A program made the position numbers and the translations under genes. Below, piece by piece: positions 44,976 to 52,635 of a DNA stretch of 64,000 bases. The notes beneath the pieces are model-generated. The model was not told the DNA's origin and did no database searches. It saw nothing but the letters and a program-made list of their open reading frames with translations. Each line of letters opens with the position of its first letter. Position 1 is the stretch's first letter. The stretch is from positions 1 through 64,000 of the forward strand of contig CALTWF010000007.1 of NCBI GenBank assembly GCA_943912755.1, given 5' to 3'. Origin of the DNA: an uncultured Pseudomonas sp. (GTDB lineage: Bacteria; Pseudomonadota; Gammaproteobacteria; Pseudomonadales; Pseudomonadaceae).

Positions 44976-44978
44976 ATT

Positions 44979-46259
44979 TCATATATCCCCAGACTTCTCG
45001 ACTCTAGCGCGCCACGCAAACAGGGGTTCGAACAACCACTCAAGAAAACTTCGCCGCTCGAGCAGGATGTCGGCAACAAATTTCATCCCGGGCTTCAACG
45101 GTGTATCCACCTGATAGATATTGATCGTTTGCGAGTCCAGCGTAGCCCTGACCTTGTAAGTACCTTCTTCATCAGCGTGCTTTGCCTCGACTTCAGCACC
45201 CTCTCCGGCAAATTGGGCGTTTTGCGCCACCTGCCTGACACTGCCACTGCCCAAGCCGAATTTCTGGTACGGGTACGCCTCATATTGAAATAACAAGCGC
45301 TGACCGAGAACAATGAAACCTGCCGATTTATTGGGTACTCTCAATTCGGCCTCCAGCACACCCTCCGTTGGAATCAGGGCGAGAATGTTTTTTCCTGCCG
45401 AAACAGATTGCCCCGGACGCATGAGGATGGACGACACAACACTGTCCCTGGGTGCCGTCAGCACAACGGATGAACTTGCCTTGTTTTGCGCCTGGGACTT
45501 CTTCAGATCTAAGACCTGGTCGTCCATCGCCAGTTCTTCGAGACGAAGTTGATAAGCAAGCTGCCGGGATTCCGATGTGTTCACAATGAATGCACTGTTG
45601 AGTTCGAGAATTCGCTGGTCCAACTGCCTGATCTCGGCCTCCAGATCAAGCAATTCTATTCTCAACTGCTCGATATACTGGATCGAAATATATCCCTTGT
45701 TCAGCAAGCGTTCATTGGCCGACAACACCTGAAGCTTCTTCGTCTTGATCTCGTGCTTCAACACGACCATCTTTTTCAACGCGGCTATTTGTGCCTGGAT
45801 GTTTTTCCCGTGAGCACTCAACTCCAACGCTTTGGCATCAGCCACCGCAGCAGCCGTCTTCTTGCGCAAGGCAACTTGCTCGATCTGCTCATCCAGCAGG
45901 GTTGCAATCACCTCGCCCGCAAATCCGACATCCTCATTTTTTATATCGGTGGTGATCAATGCGAGCGCATCACCGGCCTTGACCCGATCACCTTCCTCGA
46001 CCAATAGTTCCGTGAGAACACCTGCACTTCTTGCAACAGCAAACGCAACGCCCCTTTCTGGAACCAGCACGCCCTCGACTTTTTCTCTTCTGGTATAGGA
46101 GCCGAGAACAAGGAGCCCGACCAGCACAAATACAGCGACTACCGACAGAATCAGCGCCCACCTGGCCGTCGACGAGCCCGCAATATGAATTTCGCCTTGA
46201 TAGACGTTACCGGGAAGTAGACGGGCTACTTCCCCACTCTTTGTATCCGACCTGTCCAC
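44979..46259 (-). CDS. HlyD/CvaA-type periplasmic adaptor of the ABC exporter
   Basis: About 426 aa. A short cytoplasmic N-terminus is followed by one membrane segment (about 34-53, ALILSVVAVFVLVGLLVLG), a lipoyl-like half (EGVLVPERGVAFAVARSAGV), a long coiled coil (about 130-270) and a C-terminal beta domain. The typical HlyD closing motif is TPLKPGMKFVADILLERRSFLEW. The GTG at 46259 is chosen for its AGGGA at 6 bases and the usual family length; the frame stays open to 46424, but that extension looks non-homologous. It is the first gene of the operon and links the inner-membrane exporter to TolC. Confidence 0.88.
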   Translation of the reverse strand: MDRSDTKSGEVARLLPGNVYQGEIHIAGSSTARWALILSVVAVFVLVGLLVLGSYTRREKVEGVLVPERGVAFAVARSAGVLTELLVEEGDRVKAGDALALITTDIKNEDVGFAGEVIATLLDEQIEQVALRKKTAAAVADAKALELSAHGKNIQAQIAALKKMVVLKHEIKTKKLQVLSANERLLNKGYISIQYIEQLRIELLDLEAEIRQLDQRILELNSAFIVNTSESRQLAYQLRLEELAMDDQVLDLKKSQAQNKASSSVVLTAPRDSVVSSILMRPGQSVSAGKNILALIPTEGVLEAELRVPNKSAGFIVLGQRLLFQYEAYPYQKFGLGSGSVRQVAQNAQFAGEGAEVEAKHADEEGTYKVRATLDSQTINIYQVDTPLKPGMKFVADILLERRSFLEWLFEPLFAWRARVEKSGDI

Positions 46260-46481
46260 TACACGTCCCTGTGTCAATAAGCGATGCGAAACAGCCCTGC
46301 CCCGCAATACGGGAGGAGCGTGGGTTGGGCTGTGCCCCCTCGCGGCAAATCTTGCTACCGGCGCAGCCCCCTTCGACGTCTGGGCAGCCACCCAGCCAAA
46401 GCTGACAGCAGTGGCAAGATACAAATGGAAGGTTAAGTTTTATTGACAGGTAGACCGATCTGGAGAATGAGCCACCTCTCG

Positions 46482-46521
46482 AGCTATGCCCGCTCGGCAT
46501 ATCTCAAAGAGAAAAACGGTA
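46482..46521 (+). repeat. Right copy of the 40-bp direct repeat
   Basis: This copy matches 40752-40791 at 36 of 40 bases. It ends 62 bp before the ThDP-decarboxylase alpha start, so it sits where that operon's promoter should be. Within the 324-bp gap 46260-46583, a TTGACA at 46443-46448 on the plus strand has no convincing -10 partner; nothing else is recognised. Confidence 0.7.
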
Positions 46522-46583
46522 GTCGTCCTGCCCTGCCTTCCACCCCATGATGGGTCGAAACAAAAGCAGCACGGGAGACACCC

Positions 46584-47114
46584 ATGTCATCGCAAGAAAC
46601 CGAACAGAACTGGCAGGAAGACGTGTTCCGCGTCCTCAAGGCCCACGATGTGAAACACGTCGTGTTCGTCCCGGACGCCGGCCATTCAGCCGCCATCCGC
46701 ATGTCCTACGCCGATCCGGAGATCAAGGCCGTGGTCCTCACCACCGAGGAGGAAGGCATCGGCTACCTGGCCGGCGCCTGGCTCGGCGGCGAGCGCGGCG
46801 CGCTGCTGATGCAGTCCAGCGGCGTCGGCAACTGCATCAACACCCTGGCCCTGCAGAACTGCGCCGGCTTCCCGCTGCTGATGGTGGTGACCATGCGCGG
46901 CGACTGGGCCGAGTTCAACGCCTGGCAGAACCCCATGGGCCAGGCCACCGAGGCCTCGCTGAAGCTGATGAAGGTGATGACCTGGCGCGCCGACCAGCCG
47001 GAAGACGTCGCCCCGCTGCTGCACGGCGCCGCCACCATGGCCTTCAACGGCGATTCCGCCACCGCCCTGCTGCTCGGCCAGCGCCTGATCGGAGAGAAGA
47101 AATGGGTCAAGTAA
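46584..47114 (+). CDS. ThDP-dependent 2-oxoacid decarboxylase, alpha (PYR) subunit
   Basis: A 176-aa protein of the sulfopyruvate/phosphonopyruvate decarboxylase alpha-subunit type. It holds the pyrimidine-binding domain with the ThDP-activating Glu in VVLTTEEEGIGYLAGAWLGG and a C-terminal MAFNGDSATALLLGQRLIGE. The beta subunit gene overlaps it by 13 bp. Such enzymes remove CO2 from a 3-substituted pyruvate to give an aldehyde. The context (acyl-CoA dehydrogenase, CoA-transferase, hydratase and lyase) argues for a dicarboxylic-acid type substrate rather than a sulfonate, but the real one is unknown. Confidence 0.85.
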   Translation: MSSQETEQNWQEDVFRVLKAHDVKHVVFVPDAGHSAAIRMSYADPEIKAVVLTTEEEGIGYLAGAWLGGERGALLMQSSGVGNCINTLALQNCAGFPLLMVVTMRGDWAEFNAWQNPMGQATEASLKLMKVMTWRADQPEDVAPLLHGAATMAFNGDSATALLLGQRLIGEKKWVK

Positions 47115-47698
47115 GCGCCAGCCACACCCTGTGCCGCCGCGAAGTGGTACGCACCCTGCTCGCCGACCGCCAGGACCTGCTGGTGGTCACCGGCCTCGGT
47201 TCGGCGTCCTATGACGTGATGGCCGCCGGCGACCACGCCAACAACTACTACCTGTGGGCCGCCATGGGCAGCGCCATCACCGTCGGCCTCGGCCTGGCCA
47301 ACGCCCAGCCGGACAAGTCGGTGGTGGTGATCACCGGTGACGGCGAACTGCTGATGGGCTTCGGCGCCCTGGCCACCGTGGCCCTGCAAAAGCCCGCCAA
47401 CCTGAGCATCGTGGTGCTGGATAACGGCCACTTCGGCGAGACCGGCATGCAGGTCAGCCATGCCGGTTTCGGTATCAAGCTCGACCAGGTGGCCCGTACC
47501 TGCGGTTTCGGCTGGACCGATGAAATCCGCGAACTGGACGGCGTGCACGACCTGCGCGAACGCTTCGCCAGCCGCGAGGGCGTGAAGCTCGCCACCGTCA
47601 AGATCAAGGCCGAGAACCCGCCACGGGTACTGCCGCCGCGCGACGGCTTCTACATCAAGAACCGCTTCCGCGCCGCCCTGGGCTTCCAGCCCACCTGA
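47102..47698 (+). CDS. ThDP-dependent 2-oxoacid decarboxylase, beta (PP) subunit
   Basis: A 198-aa diphosphate-binding domain. The ThDP/Mg motif GDGELLMGFGALATVALQKP continues to an Asn in VVLDNGHFGE, the GDG-x(about 25)-N pattern of the family. WAAMGSAITVGLGLANAQPD is also typical of ComE-like subunits. It pairs with the overlapping alpha subunit to form an alpha/beta decarboxylase. An acyl-CoA dehydrogenase follows after 70 bp. Confidence 0.88.
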   Translation: MGQVSASHTLCRREVVRTLLADRQDLLVVTGLGSASYDVMAAGDHANNYYLWAAMGSAITVGLGLANAQPDKSVVVITGDGELLMGFGALATVALQKPANLSIVVLDNGHFGETGMQVSHAGFGIKLDQVARTCGFGWTDEIRELDGVHDLRERFASREGVKLATVKIKAENPPRVLPPRDGFYIKNRFRAALGFQPT

Positions 47699-47768
47699 CC
47701 GTGCAACGGCCGGGCGGTTCGCCGAGCCACGACAAGGCGAGCTGTCCGGTCCGCCCTGGAGAACAATA

Positions 47769-48932
47769 ATGAGCGACTACAACAGCGACGAACTCAATGC
47801 CATCCGCGAAGGCGTGCGCGCCCTCTGTGCGGAATTCCCCGCCGAATACTGGCGCAAGGTCGACGAGGAAAAGGGCTTTCCGGAGGCCTTCGTCACGGCC
47901 ATGACCGAAGCCGGCTGGCTCTCGGCAATGATCCCGGAACAGTACGGCGGCTCCGGCCTGGGCCTGGCCGAGGCGTCGGTGATCCTCGAAGAGGTCAACC
48001 GCTGCGGCGGCAACTCCGGGACCATCCACGGGCAGATGTACAACATGTTCACCCTGCTGCGTAACGGCAGCGAGGCGCAGAAGAGCTACTACCTGCCGAA
48101 GCTCGCCAGCGGCGAACTGCGCCTGCAATCGATGGGCGTCACCGAACCCACCACCGGCACCGACACCACCAAGATCAAGACCACTGCCGTGCGCAAGGGC
48201 GACAAGTACGTGATCAACGGGCAGAAGGTGTGGATCTCGCGGATCCAGCACTCCGACCTGATGATCCTGCTGGCGCGCACCACGCCGCTGGCCGAGGTGA
48301 AGAAGAAGTCCGAGGGCATGTCGATCTTCCTCGTCGACCTGCGCGAGGCCATCGGCAACGGCCTGACCGTGCAGCCGATCGCCAACATGGTCAACCACGA
48401 GACCAACGAGCTGTTCTTCGACAACCTGGAAATCCCGGCCGACAGCCTGATCGGCGAAGAAGGCAAGGGCTTCCGCTATATCCTCGACGGGCTCAATGCC
48501 GAGCGCACGCTGATCGCCGCCGAATGCATCGGCGATGGCCGCTGGTTTATCGAGAAGTCCGCGCAATACGCCCGCGACCGCGTGGTGTTCGGCCGGCCAA
48601 TCGGGCAGAACCAGGGCGTGCAATTCCCCATCGCCGAGGCGCATATCGAGATCGAGGCCGCCGACCTGATGCGCTGGCAGGCCTGCGAGCAGTACGACAA
48701 AGGCCTGAATGCCGGGGCGGCGGCCAACATGGCCAAGTACCTGGCGGCCAAGGCTTCCTGGGAAGCGGCCAATGCCTGCTTGCAGACCCATGGCGGCTTC
48801 GGCTTCGCCAACGAATACGACGTCGAGCGCAAGTTCCGCGAAACCCGCCTGTACCAGGTGGCGCCGATCTCGACCAACCTGATCCTGTCCTATGTGGCCG
48901 AGCATCTGCTGGAGTTGCCGCGCTCGTTCTGA
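47769..48932 (+). CDS. Acyl-CoA dehydrogenase
   Basis: A 387-aa FAD-dependent acyl-CoA dehydrogenase with all three domains. MGVTEPTTGTDTTKIKTTAV is the FAD/substrate signature, RVVFGRPIGQNQGVQF follows in the C-terminal helical domain, and LQTHGGFGFANEYDVERKFR contains the probable catalytic Glu region. In P. aeruginosa an enzyme of this type (PA0879, from memory) is part of the itaconate gene cluster. Here too it precedes a CoA-transferase/hydratase/lyase trio. It could oxidise a saturated C4-C5 dicarboxylyl-CoA, such as methylsuccinyl-CoA. Confidence 0.88.
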   Translation: MSDYNSDELNAIREGVRALCAEFPAEYWRKVDEEKGFPEAFVTAMTEAGWLSAMIPEQYGGSGLGLAEASVILEEVNRCGGNSGTIHGQMYNMFTLLRNGSEAQKSYYLPKLASGELRLQSMGVTEPTTGTDTTKIKTTAVRKGDKYVINGQKVWISRIQHSDLMILLARTTPLAEVKKKSEGMSIFLVDLREAIGNGLTVQPIANMVNHETNELFFDNLEIPADSLIGEEGKGFRYILDGLNAERTLIAAECIGDGRWFIEKSAQYARDRVVFGRPIGQNQGVQFPIAEAHIEIEAADLMRWQACEQYDKGLNAGAAANMAKYLAAKASWEAANACLQTHGGFGFANEYDVERKFRETRLYQVAPISTNLILSYVAEHLLELPRSF

Positions 48933-48934
48933 CC

Positions 48935-49017
48935 GGCCCTATCGCCGGCAAGCCGGCTCCCACAGGATTTTTGCCCGCCGCGGACCTTGTGGGAGCTGGC
49001 TTGCCAGCGATGAAGCC
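48935..49017. repeat. REP pair inside the CoA operon
   Basis: GGCCCTATCGCCGGCAAGCC and a complementary REP copy ending near 49017 lie between the acyl-CoA dehydrogenase and CoA-transferase genes. They may separate the expression of the two parts of the operon. Confidence 0.85.
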
Positions 49018-49048
49018 ACCGCTGATGCCTGACAAAGAGAACAACACC

Positions 49049-50251
49049 ATGCCCCAGCCCACAGCCCCCCGCCCCCTCGACGGCATCACCGTGGTCAGCC
49101 TCGAACACGCCATCGCCGCGCCCTTCTGCACCCGCCAGCTGGCCGATCTCGGCGCCCGGGTAATCAAGGTCGAACGCCCCGGCGTCGGCGACTTCGCCCG
49201 TGGCTACGACCAGCGGGTCAACGGCCTGGCCTCGCACTTCGTGTGGACCAACCGCTCCAAGGAAAGCCTGACCCTGGACCTCAAGCAGCCCATCGCCGGC
49301 GATATCCTCGACCGCCTGCTGGAAGGCGCCGACGTGCTGGTGCAGAACCTCGCCCCCGGCGCCGCCGCGCGCCTGGGCCTGTCCTTCGACACGCTGCACC
49401 AGCGCTTTCCCCGGCTGATCGTCTGCGATATCTCCGGCTACGGCGCCGGCGGCCCCTACGAGCGCAAGAAGGCCTACGACCTGCTGATCCAGAGCGAAGG
49501 CGGCTTTCTTTCGGTGACCGGCGGCCCCGGCGCCGACGACATGGCCAAGGCCGGCTGCTCGATCGCCGATATCGCCGCCGGTATGTACGCCTACACCGGC
49601 ATCCTCGGCGCCCTGCTGCTGCGCGACACAACCGGCCAAGGCAGCCACCTCGACGTGTCGATGCTGGAAAGCCTGGTGGAGTGGATGAACTACCCGCTGT
49701 ACTACGCCTACGACGGCGCCCCGCCGCCGCCGCGGGCCGGCGCCGCGCACGCCACCATCTACCCCTACGGGCCATTCCCGGTGGGCGATGGCCAGACGGT
49801 GATGCTCGGCCTGCAGAACGAACGGGAATGGCAGCTGTTCTGCACCACGGTGCTGGAGCAGCCGGCACTGGCCGAGGACCCGCGCTTCGACGCCAACTTC
49901 CGCCGGGTGGAAAACCGCGAGGCGCTGCGCGCACTGATAGTCGAGGCCTTTGCCGGCCTCGATCTGCAACAGGTCAGCGAACGCCTGGAGCGGGCGCAGA
50001 TCGCCAATGCCCGGGTCAACGATATGCAGGGCGTGTGGAACCACCCGCAACTCAAGGCCCGTGAGCGCTGGCGCCAGGTGGCGACCCCGGGCGGCGCGGT
50101 GCCGAGCCTGCTGCCGCCGGCCAGCAGCAATGCCTTTGAGCCGCGCATGGCGGCGGTGCCGGCGCTGGGCGAGCACAGCGTCGCGATCCTGGAGCAACTG
50201 GGCCTGTCCAGCGCACGCATCGCCGAATTACGCGCCGCGGGGGCCATCTGA
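49049..50251 (+). CDS. Class III (CaiB/BaiF) CoA-transferase, itaconate-type
   Basis: A 400-aa family III CoA-transferase. The N-terminal PLDGITVVSLEHAIAAPFCT is followed by DLGARVIKVERPGVGDFARG. The catalytic Asp lies in KAGCSIADIAAGMYAYTG, where a glutamyl/aspartyl-CoA anhydride forms in the family. The start at 49049 has an AAAGAGA site; the frame is open upstream through the REP pair. In P. aeruginosa the itaconate CoA-transferase (Ict) is of this class and is followed by a citramalyl-CoA lyase. Here a MaoC hydratase and a CitE lyase follow with overlapping starts. Itaconate, mesaconate or another C5 dicarboxylate is the most likely acceptor. Confidence 0.85.
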   Translation: MPQPTAPRPLDGITVVSLEHAIAAPFCTRQLADLGARVIKVERPGVGDFARGYDQRVNGLASHFVWTNRSKESLTLDLKQPIAGDILDRLLEGADVLVQNLAPGAAARLGLSFDTLHQRFPRLIVCDISGYGAGGPYERKKAYDLLIQSEGGFLSVTGGPGADDMAKAGCSIADIAAGMYAYTGILGALLLRDTTGQGSHLDVSMLESLVEWMNYPLYYAYDGAPPPPRAGAAHATIYPYGPFPVGDGQTVMLGLQNEREWQLFCTTVLEQPALAEDPRFDANFRRVENREALRALIVEAFAGLDLQQVSERLERAQIANARVNDMQGVWNHPQLKARERWRQVATPGGAVPSLLPPASSNAFEPRMAAVPALGEHSVAILEQLGLSSARIAELRAAGAI

Positions 50252-51114
50252 TGAACAGCACTGGAGCAAGCCCGATGAACACCCCGGATCCCCGCGCGTG
50301 GATCGGCCGCATCGAAGAAAGCCGCGACCAGATCAGCCACAACCTGGTCAAGCGCATCGCCGCCACCCTCGGCGAACCCGCCCCGCCAGCGGGCCAGGCC
50401 CTGCCGCCACTGTGGCACTGGGCGTTCTTCCAGGAGCCGGTGAGCGAGGACGGTCTCGGCGCCGACGGCCACCCGGCCCGGGGCGGTTTCCTGCCGCCGG
50501 CCGAGGGGCGCAATCGCATGTGGGCCGGCAGCCGCCTGGCCTTCCGCAAGGCGCTGCGGGTCGGCGCCGAGGTGGAACGCCTGTCGACCATCATCGATGT
50601 CGAGGAAAAGCACGGCCGCAGCGGCGCGCTGCTGTTCGTCACGGTTCGCCACGAATTCTTCCAGGACGGCGAATGCGTGCTGGTGGACGAGCAGGACATC
50701 GTCTACCGCGAGCCCTCGCCGCCCAGGCTCGGCGGCACCGAGGCGCTGCCCGCGGGCCAGTGGCGCGAGGCCGTGCAACCCAGCGCGACCCTGCTGTTCC
50801 GCTACTCGGCGGTGACCTTCAACGGCCACCGCATACATTACGACTGGCCCTATGTCACCGAGGCCGAGGGCTATCCGGGGCTGGTGGTCCACGGCCCGCT
50901 GATCGCCACCCTGAGCCTGCGCGCCTTTGTCCGGGCCAATCCGGGGGTGACCTTGAACAGTTTCAGCTTCCGCGGCGTGCGCCCGCTGATCGCGCCGACG
51001 CCGTTCGAGGTGGGCGGGCGCATCGTCGAGCCGGGCAAGGCGCAGGTCTGGGCCGGCAACGGCGACGGCAGCGCGCAACTGGGTGAAATCGGCTTTACGG
51101 GAGTTCCGGCATGA
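50251..51114 (+). CDS. MaoC/HTD2-type enoyl-CoA hydratase (itaconyl- or mesaconyl-CoA hydratase-like)
   Basis: A 287-aa protein with two hot-dog domains: an N-terminal MaoC_dehydrat_N-like part and a C-terminal MaoC part with RIHYDWPYVTEAEGYPGLVV followed by HGPLIATL, the hydratase motif with catalytic His/Asp-type residues. This is the layout of mesaconyl-C4-CoA and itaconyl-CoA hydratases. The ATG at 50251 overlaps the CoA-transferase stop; a second ATG at 50275 with GGAG upstream is possible. The CitE-like lyase start overlaps its stop. The product would be citramalyl-CoA. Confidence 0.85.
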   Translation: MNSTGASPMNTPDPRAWIGRIEESRDQISHNLVKRIAATLGEPAPPAGQALPPLWHWAFFQEPVSEDGLGADGHPARGGFLPPAEGRNRMWAGSRLAFRKALRVGAEVERLSTIIDVEEKHGRSGALLFVTVRHEFFQDGECVLVDEQDIVYREPSPPRLGGTEALPAGQWREAVQPSATLLFRYSAVTFNGHRIHYDWPYVTEAEGYPGLVVHGPLIATLSLRAFVRANPGVTLNSFSFRGVRPLIAPTPFEVGGRIVEPGKAQVWAGNGDGSAQLGEIGFTGVPA

Positions 51115-51920
51115 ACCTGGTCCGCAGTGCACTGTTCGTTCCCGCGACCCGCCCGGAGCGGATCGCCAAGGCCCTGGCCAGCGGCGCCGACCGGGTCATC
51201 GTCGATCTGGAAGATGCCGTGGAGGAAGCCCTCAAGGACCAGGCGCGGGACAACCTCGCGCGCTTCCTGGTCGAGCAGCCCGGGGCACGGCTGCTGGTGC
51301 GGGTCAATGCGCCGGGGCATCGCGGCCATGACGCCGACCTCGCCCTGTGCCGCGAGCATGCCGGGGTGAGCGGGATTCTCCTGCCCAAGGCGGAGACCCC
51401 GGCGCAGGTGGCGCTGGCCCATGCCAGCGGCAAGCCGGTATGGCCGATCATCGAAAGCGCTCGCGGCCTGGCTGGCGTGGCCGAGCTGGCCCGGGCACCG
51501 GGGGTGGAGCGCCTGTCGTTCGGCAGCCTCGACCTCGGCCTGGACCTCGACCTGCGCCATGGCAGCCGCGCCGCCGCCCAGGTGCTGAACCAGGCCCGCT
51601 ATGCGGTGTTGCTGCACAGCCGGGCGGCGGGCCTGGCCCCGGCGCTGGACGGGGTGTACCCGGATATCGCCGACAGTGACGGGCTGCGCGAATCGGTGCA
51701 GTTCGCCCGTGACATGGGCTTCGGTGGTGCCTTGTGCATTCACCCGGGCCAGGTGGCGGTGATCCATGCCGCGTTGCGTCCGGATGAGCAGGAGCTGGAC
51801 TGGGCACAACGGGTCAGCGCAGCGGCGGCCGGTGGTGCCGGGGTGTTCGTGCTCGACGGGCAGATGGTCGACGCCCCGGTGATCGCCCGGGCCCGGGCCA
51901 TCCTGCAACGGGCCGGATAA
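51111..51920 (+). CDS. CitE/HpcH-type lyase (citramalyl-CoA lyase-like)
   Basis: A 269-aa TIM-barrel lyase. Features include VRSALFVPATRPERIAKALA, the metal/acid site VIVDLEDAVEEALKDQARDN, then LRHGSRAAAQVLNQARYAVL and FGGALCIHPGQVAVIHAALR, all diagnostic of CitE-like proteins. It would split citramalyl-CoA into acetyl-CoA and pyruvate. The start overlaps the hydratase stop by 4 bp. It ends the CoA operon; a REP-like palindrome follows. Confidence 0.88.
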   Translation: MNLVRSALFVPATRPERIAKALASGADRVIVDLEDAVEEALKDQARDNLARFLVEQPGARLLVRVNAPGHRGHDADLALCREHAGVSGILLPKAETPAQVALAHASGKPVWPIIESARGLAGVAELARAPGVERLSFGSLDLGLDLDLRHGSRAAAQVLNQARYAVLLHSRAAGLAPALDGVYPDIADSDGLRESVQFARDMGFGGALCIHPGQVAVIHAALRPDEQELDWAQRVSAAAAGGAGVFVLDGQMVDAPVIARARAILQRAG

Positions 51921-51936
51921 ACCGACGCGCAAACCC

Positions 51937-52008
51937 GTGGGAGCGGCTGTTAGCCGCGATGGCGTTAGTGAATTCACCGACGTCATCGCGGCTAACAGCC
52001 GCTCCCAC
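51937..52008. repeat. Long inverted REP variant
   Basis: GTGGGAGCGGCTGTTAGCCG at 51937 is matched by its complement ending at 52008 around an AATTCACC-containing centre. It lies between the CitE-like gene and the TetR gene. Confidence 0.85.
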
Positions 52009-52023
52009 AAAGGAGGCCATGCC

Positions 52024-52635
52024 ATGCCCCAGACCGCGACCCACGCGCCGCAATGCGCCCGCTATATCCTCGACGCCGCCCGCGACCTGCTGGCCGAAGT
52101 CGGCTACGGCGCCATGTCCATGCGCCAGCTGGCCAGCCGCGCCGGGATCCTGCCCGGCAGCCTGTACCATCATGTCGCCAGCAAGCAGGAACTGCTGCTG
52201 TATGTGCTGATCGACCTGCACCAGCAGCGCGAGGCGGCCTGGAAAAGCCGCTCGCGCAGCACCGCCAGGGCCGGCAAACTGCGCACCTTCATTGCCTTCG
52301 CCCTCGACCGGCAGACGGCCCACCCCGCCGAATCACTGATTCTCGAACATGAGGTCCGCCACCTGCCCGCCGCACAGCAACGCTGGCTGGAACAACGCGG
52401 CCATGGCCTGTGCCCGCCGTTGCAACGCCTGCTGGAACGCGACGGCCTGGCCCGCCAGGACGCCCATGGTGCCGCCGTGACGATCATGGCCCTGCTCGGC
52501 GGCGCCCATGCCCTGCGCCGGGACACCGAGCGCTGGCCGGCCGCGCGCCTGCAAAGCCATTTCCATCAACTGGCGTTGCGCTTGCTGGAGGGATCGTCCT
52601 CCGCCGCCACGTCGCCACGTTCCCTGAGCAACTGA
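52024..52635 (+). CDS. TetR-family transcriptional regulator
   Basis: A 203-aa TetR protein: N-terminal HTH (about 12-58, YILDAARDLLAEVGYGAMSM then GILPGSLYHHVASKQELLLY) and an all-helical ligand domain. The ATG at 52024 has AGGAGG 7 bases before it; the open frame continues upstream only through the REP palindrome. It lies downstream of the CoA operon in the same direction and could control it. Its last 70 bases overlap the end of the convergent LysR gene. Confidence 0.9.
   Translation: MPQTATHAPQCARYILDAARDLLAEVGYGAMSMRQLASRAGILPGSLYHHVASKQELLLYVLIDLHQQREAAWKSRSRSTARAGKLRTFIAFALDRQTAHPAESLILEHEVRHLPAAQQRWLEQRGHGLCPPLQRLLERDGLARQDAHGAAVTIMALLGGAHALRRDTERWPAARLQSHFHQLALRLLEGSSSAATSPRSLSN

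Larger units (their letters stand above)
40792..46481. mobile_element. 5.7-kb genomic island between imperfect direct repeats
   Basis: The region between the 40-bp repeats (40752-40791 and 46482-46521) is visibly richer in A and T than its neighbours. It encodes exactly one five-gene minus-strand operon: adaptor, C39 ABC exporter, leader-bearing metallopeptidase, periplasmic protein and Fic. It lies between the dctA-like gene and the ThDP-decarboxylase operon. No integrase or transposase is present, so the mobilisation route is unknown. The call rests on composition, repeat position and content. Confidence 0.5.

Noticed and set aside
46260..46424. N-terminal extension of the HlyD-type adaptor to a start at 46424
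   Set aside because: The extra residues are not typical of the family, and a GTG at 46259 has a good AGGGA site.
51937..52023. Upstream extension of the TetR protein
   Set aside because: The extra codons are only a translated REP palindrome, and AGGAGG precedes the ATG at 52024.
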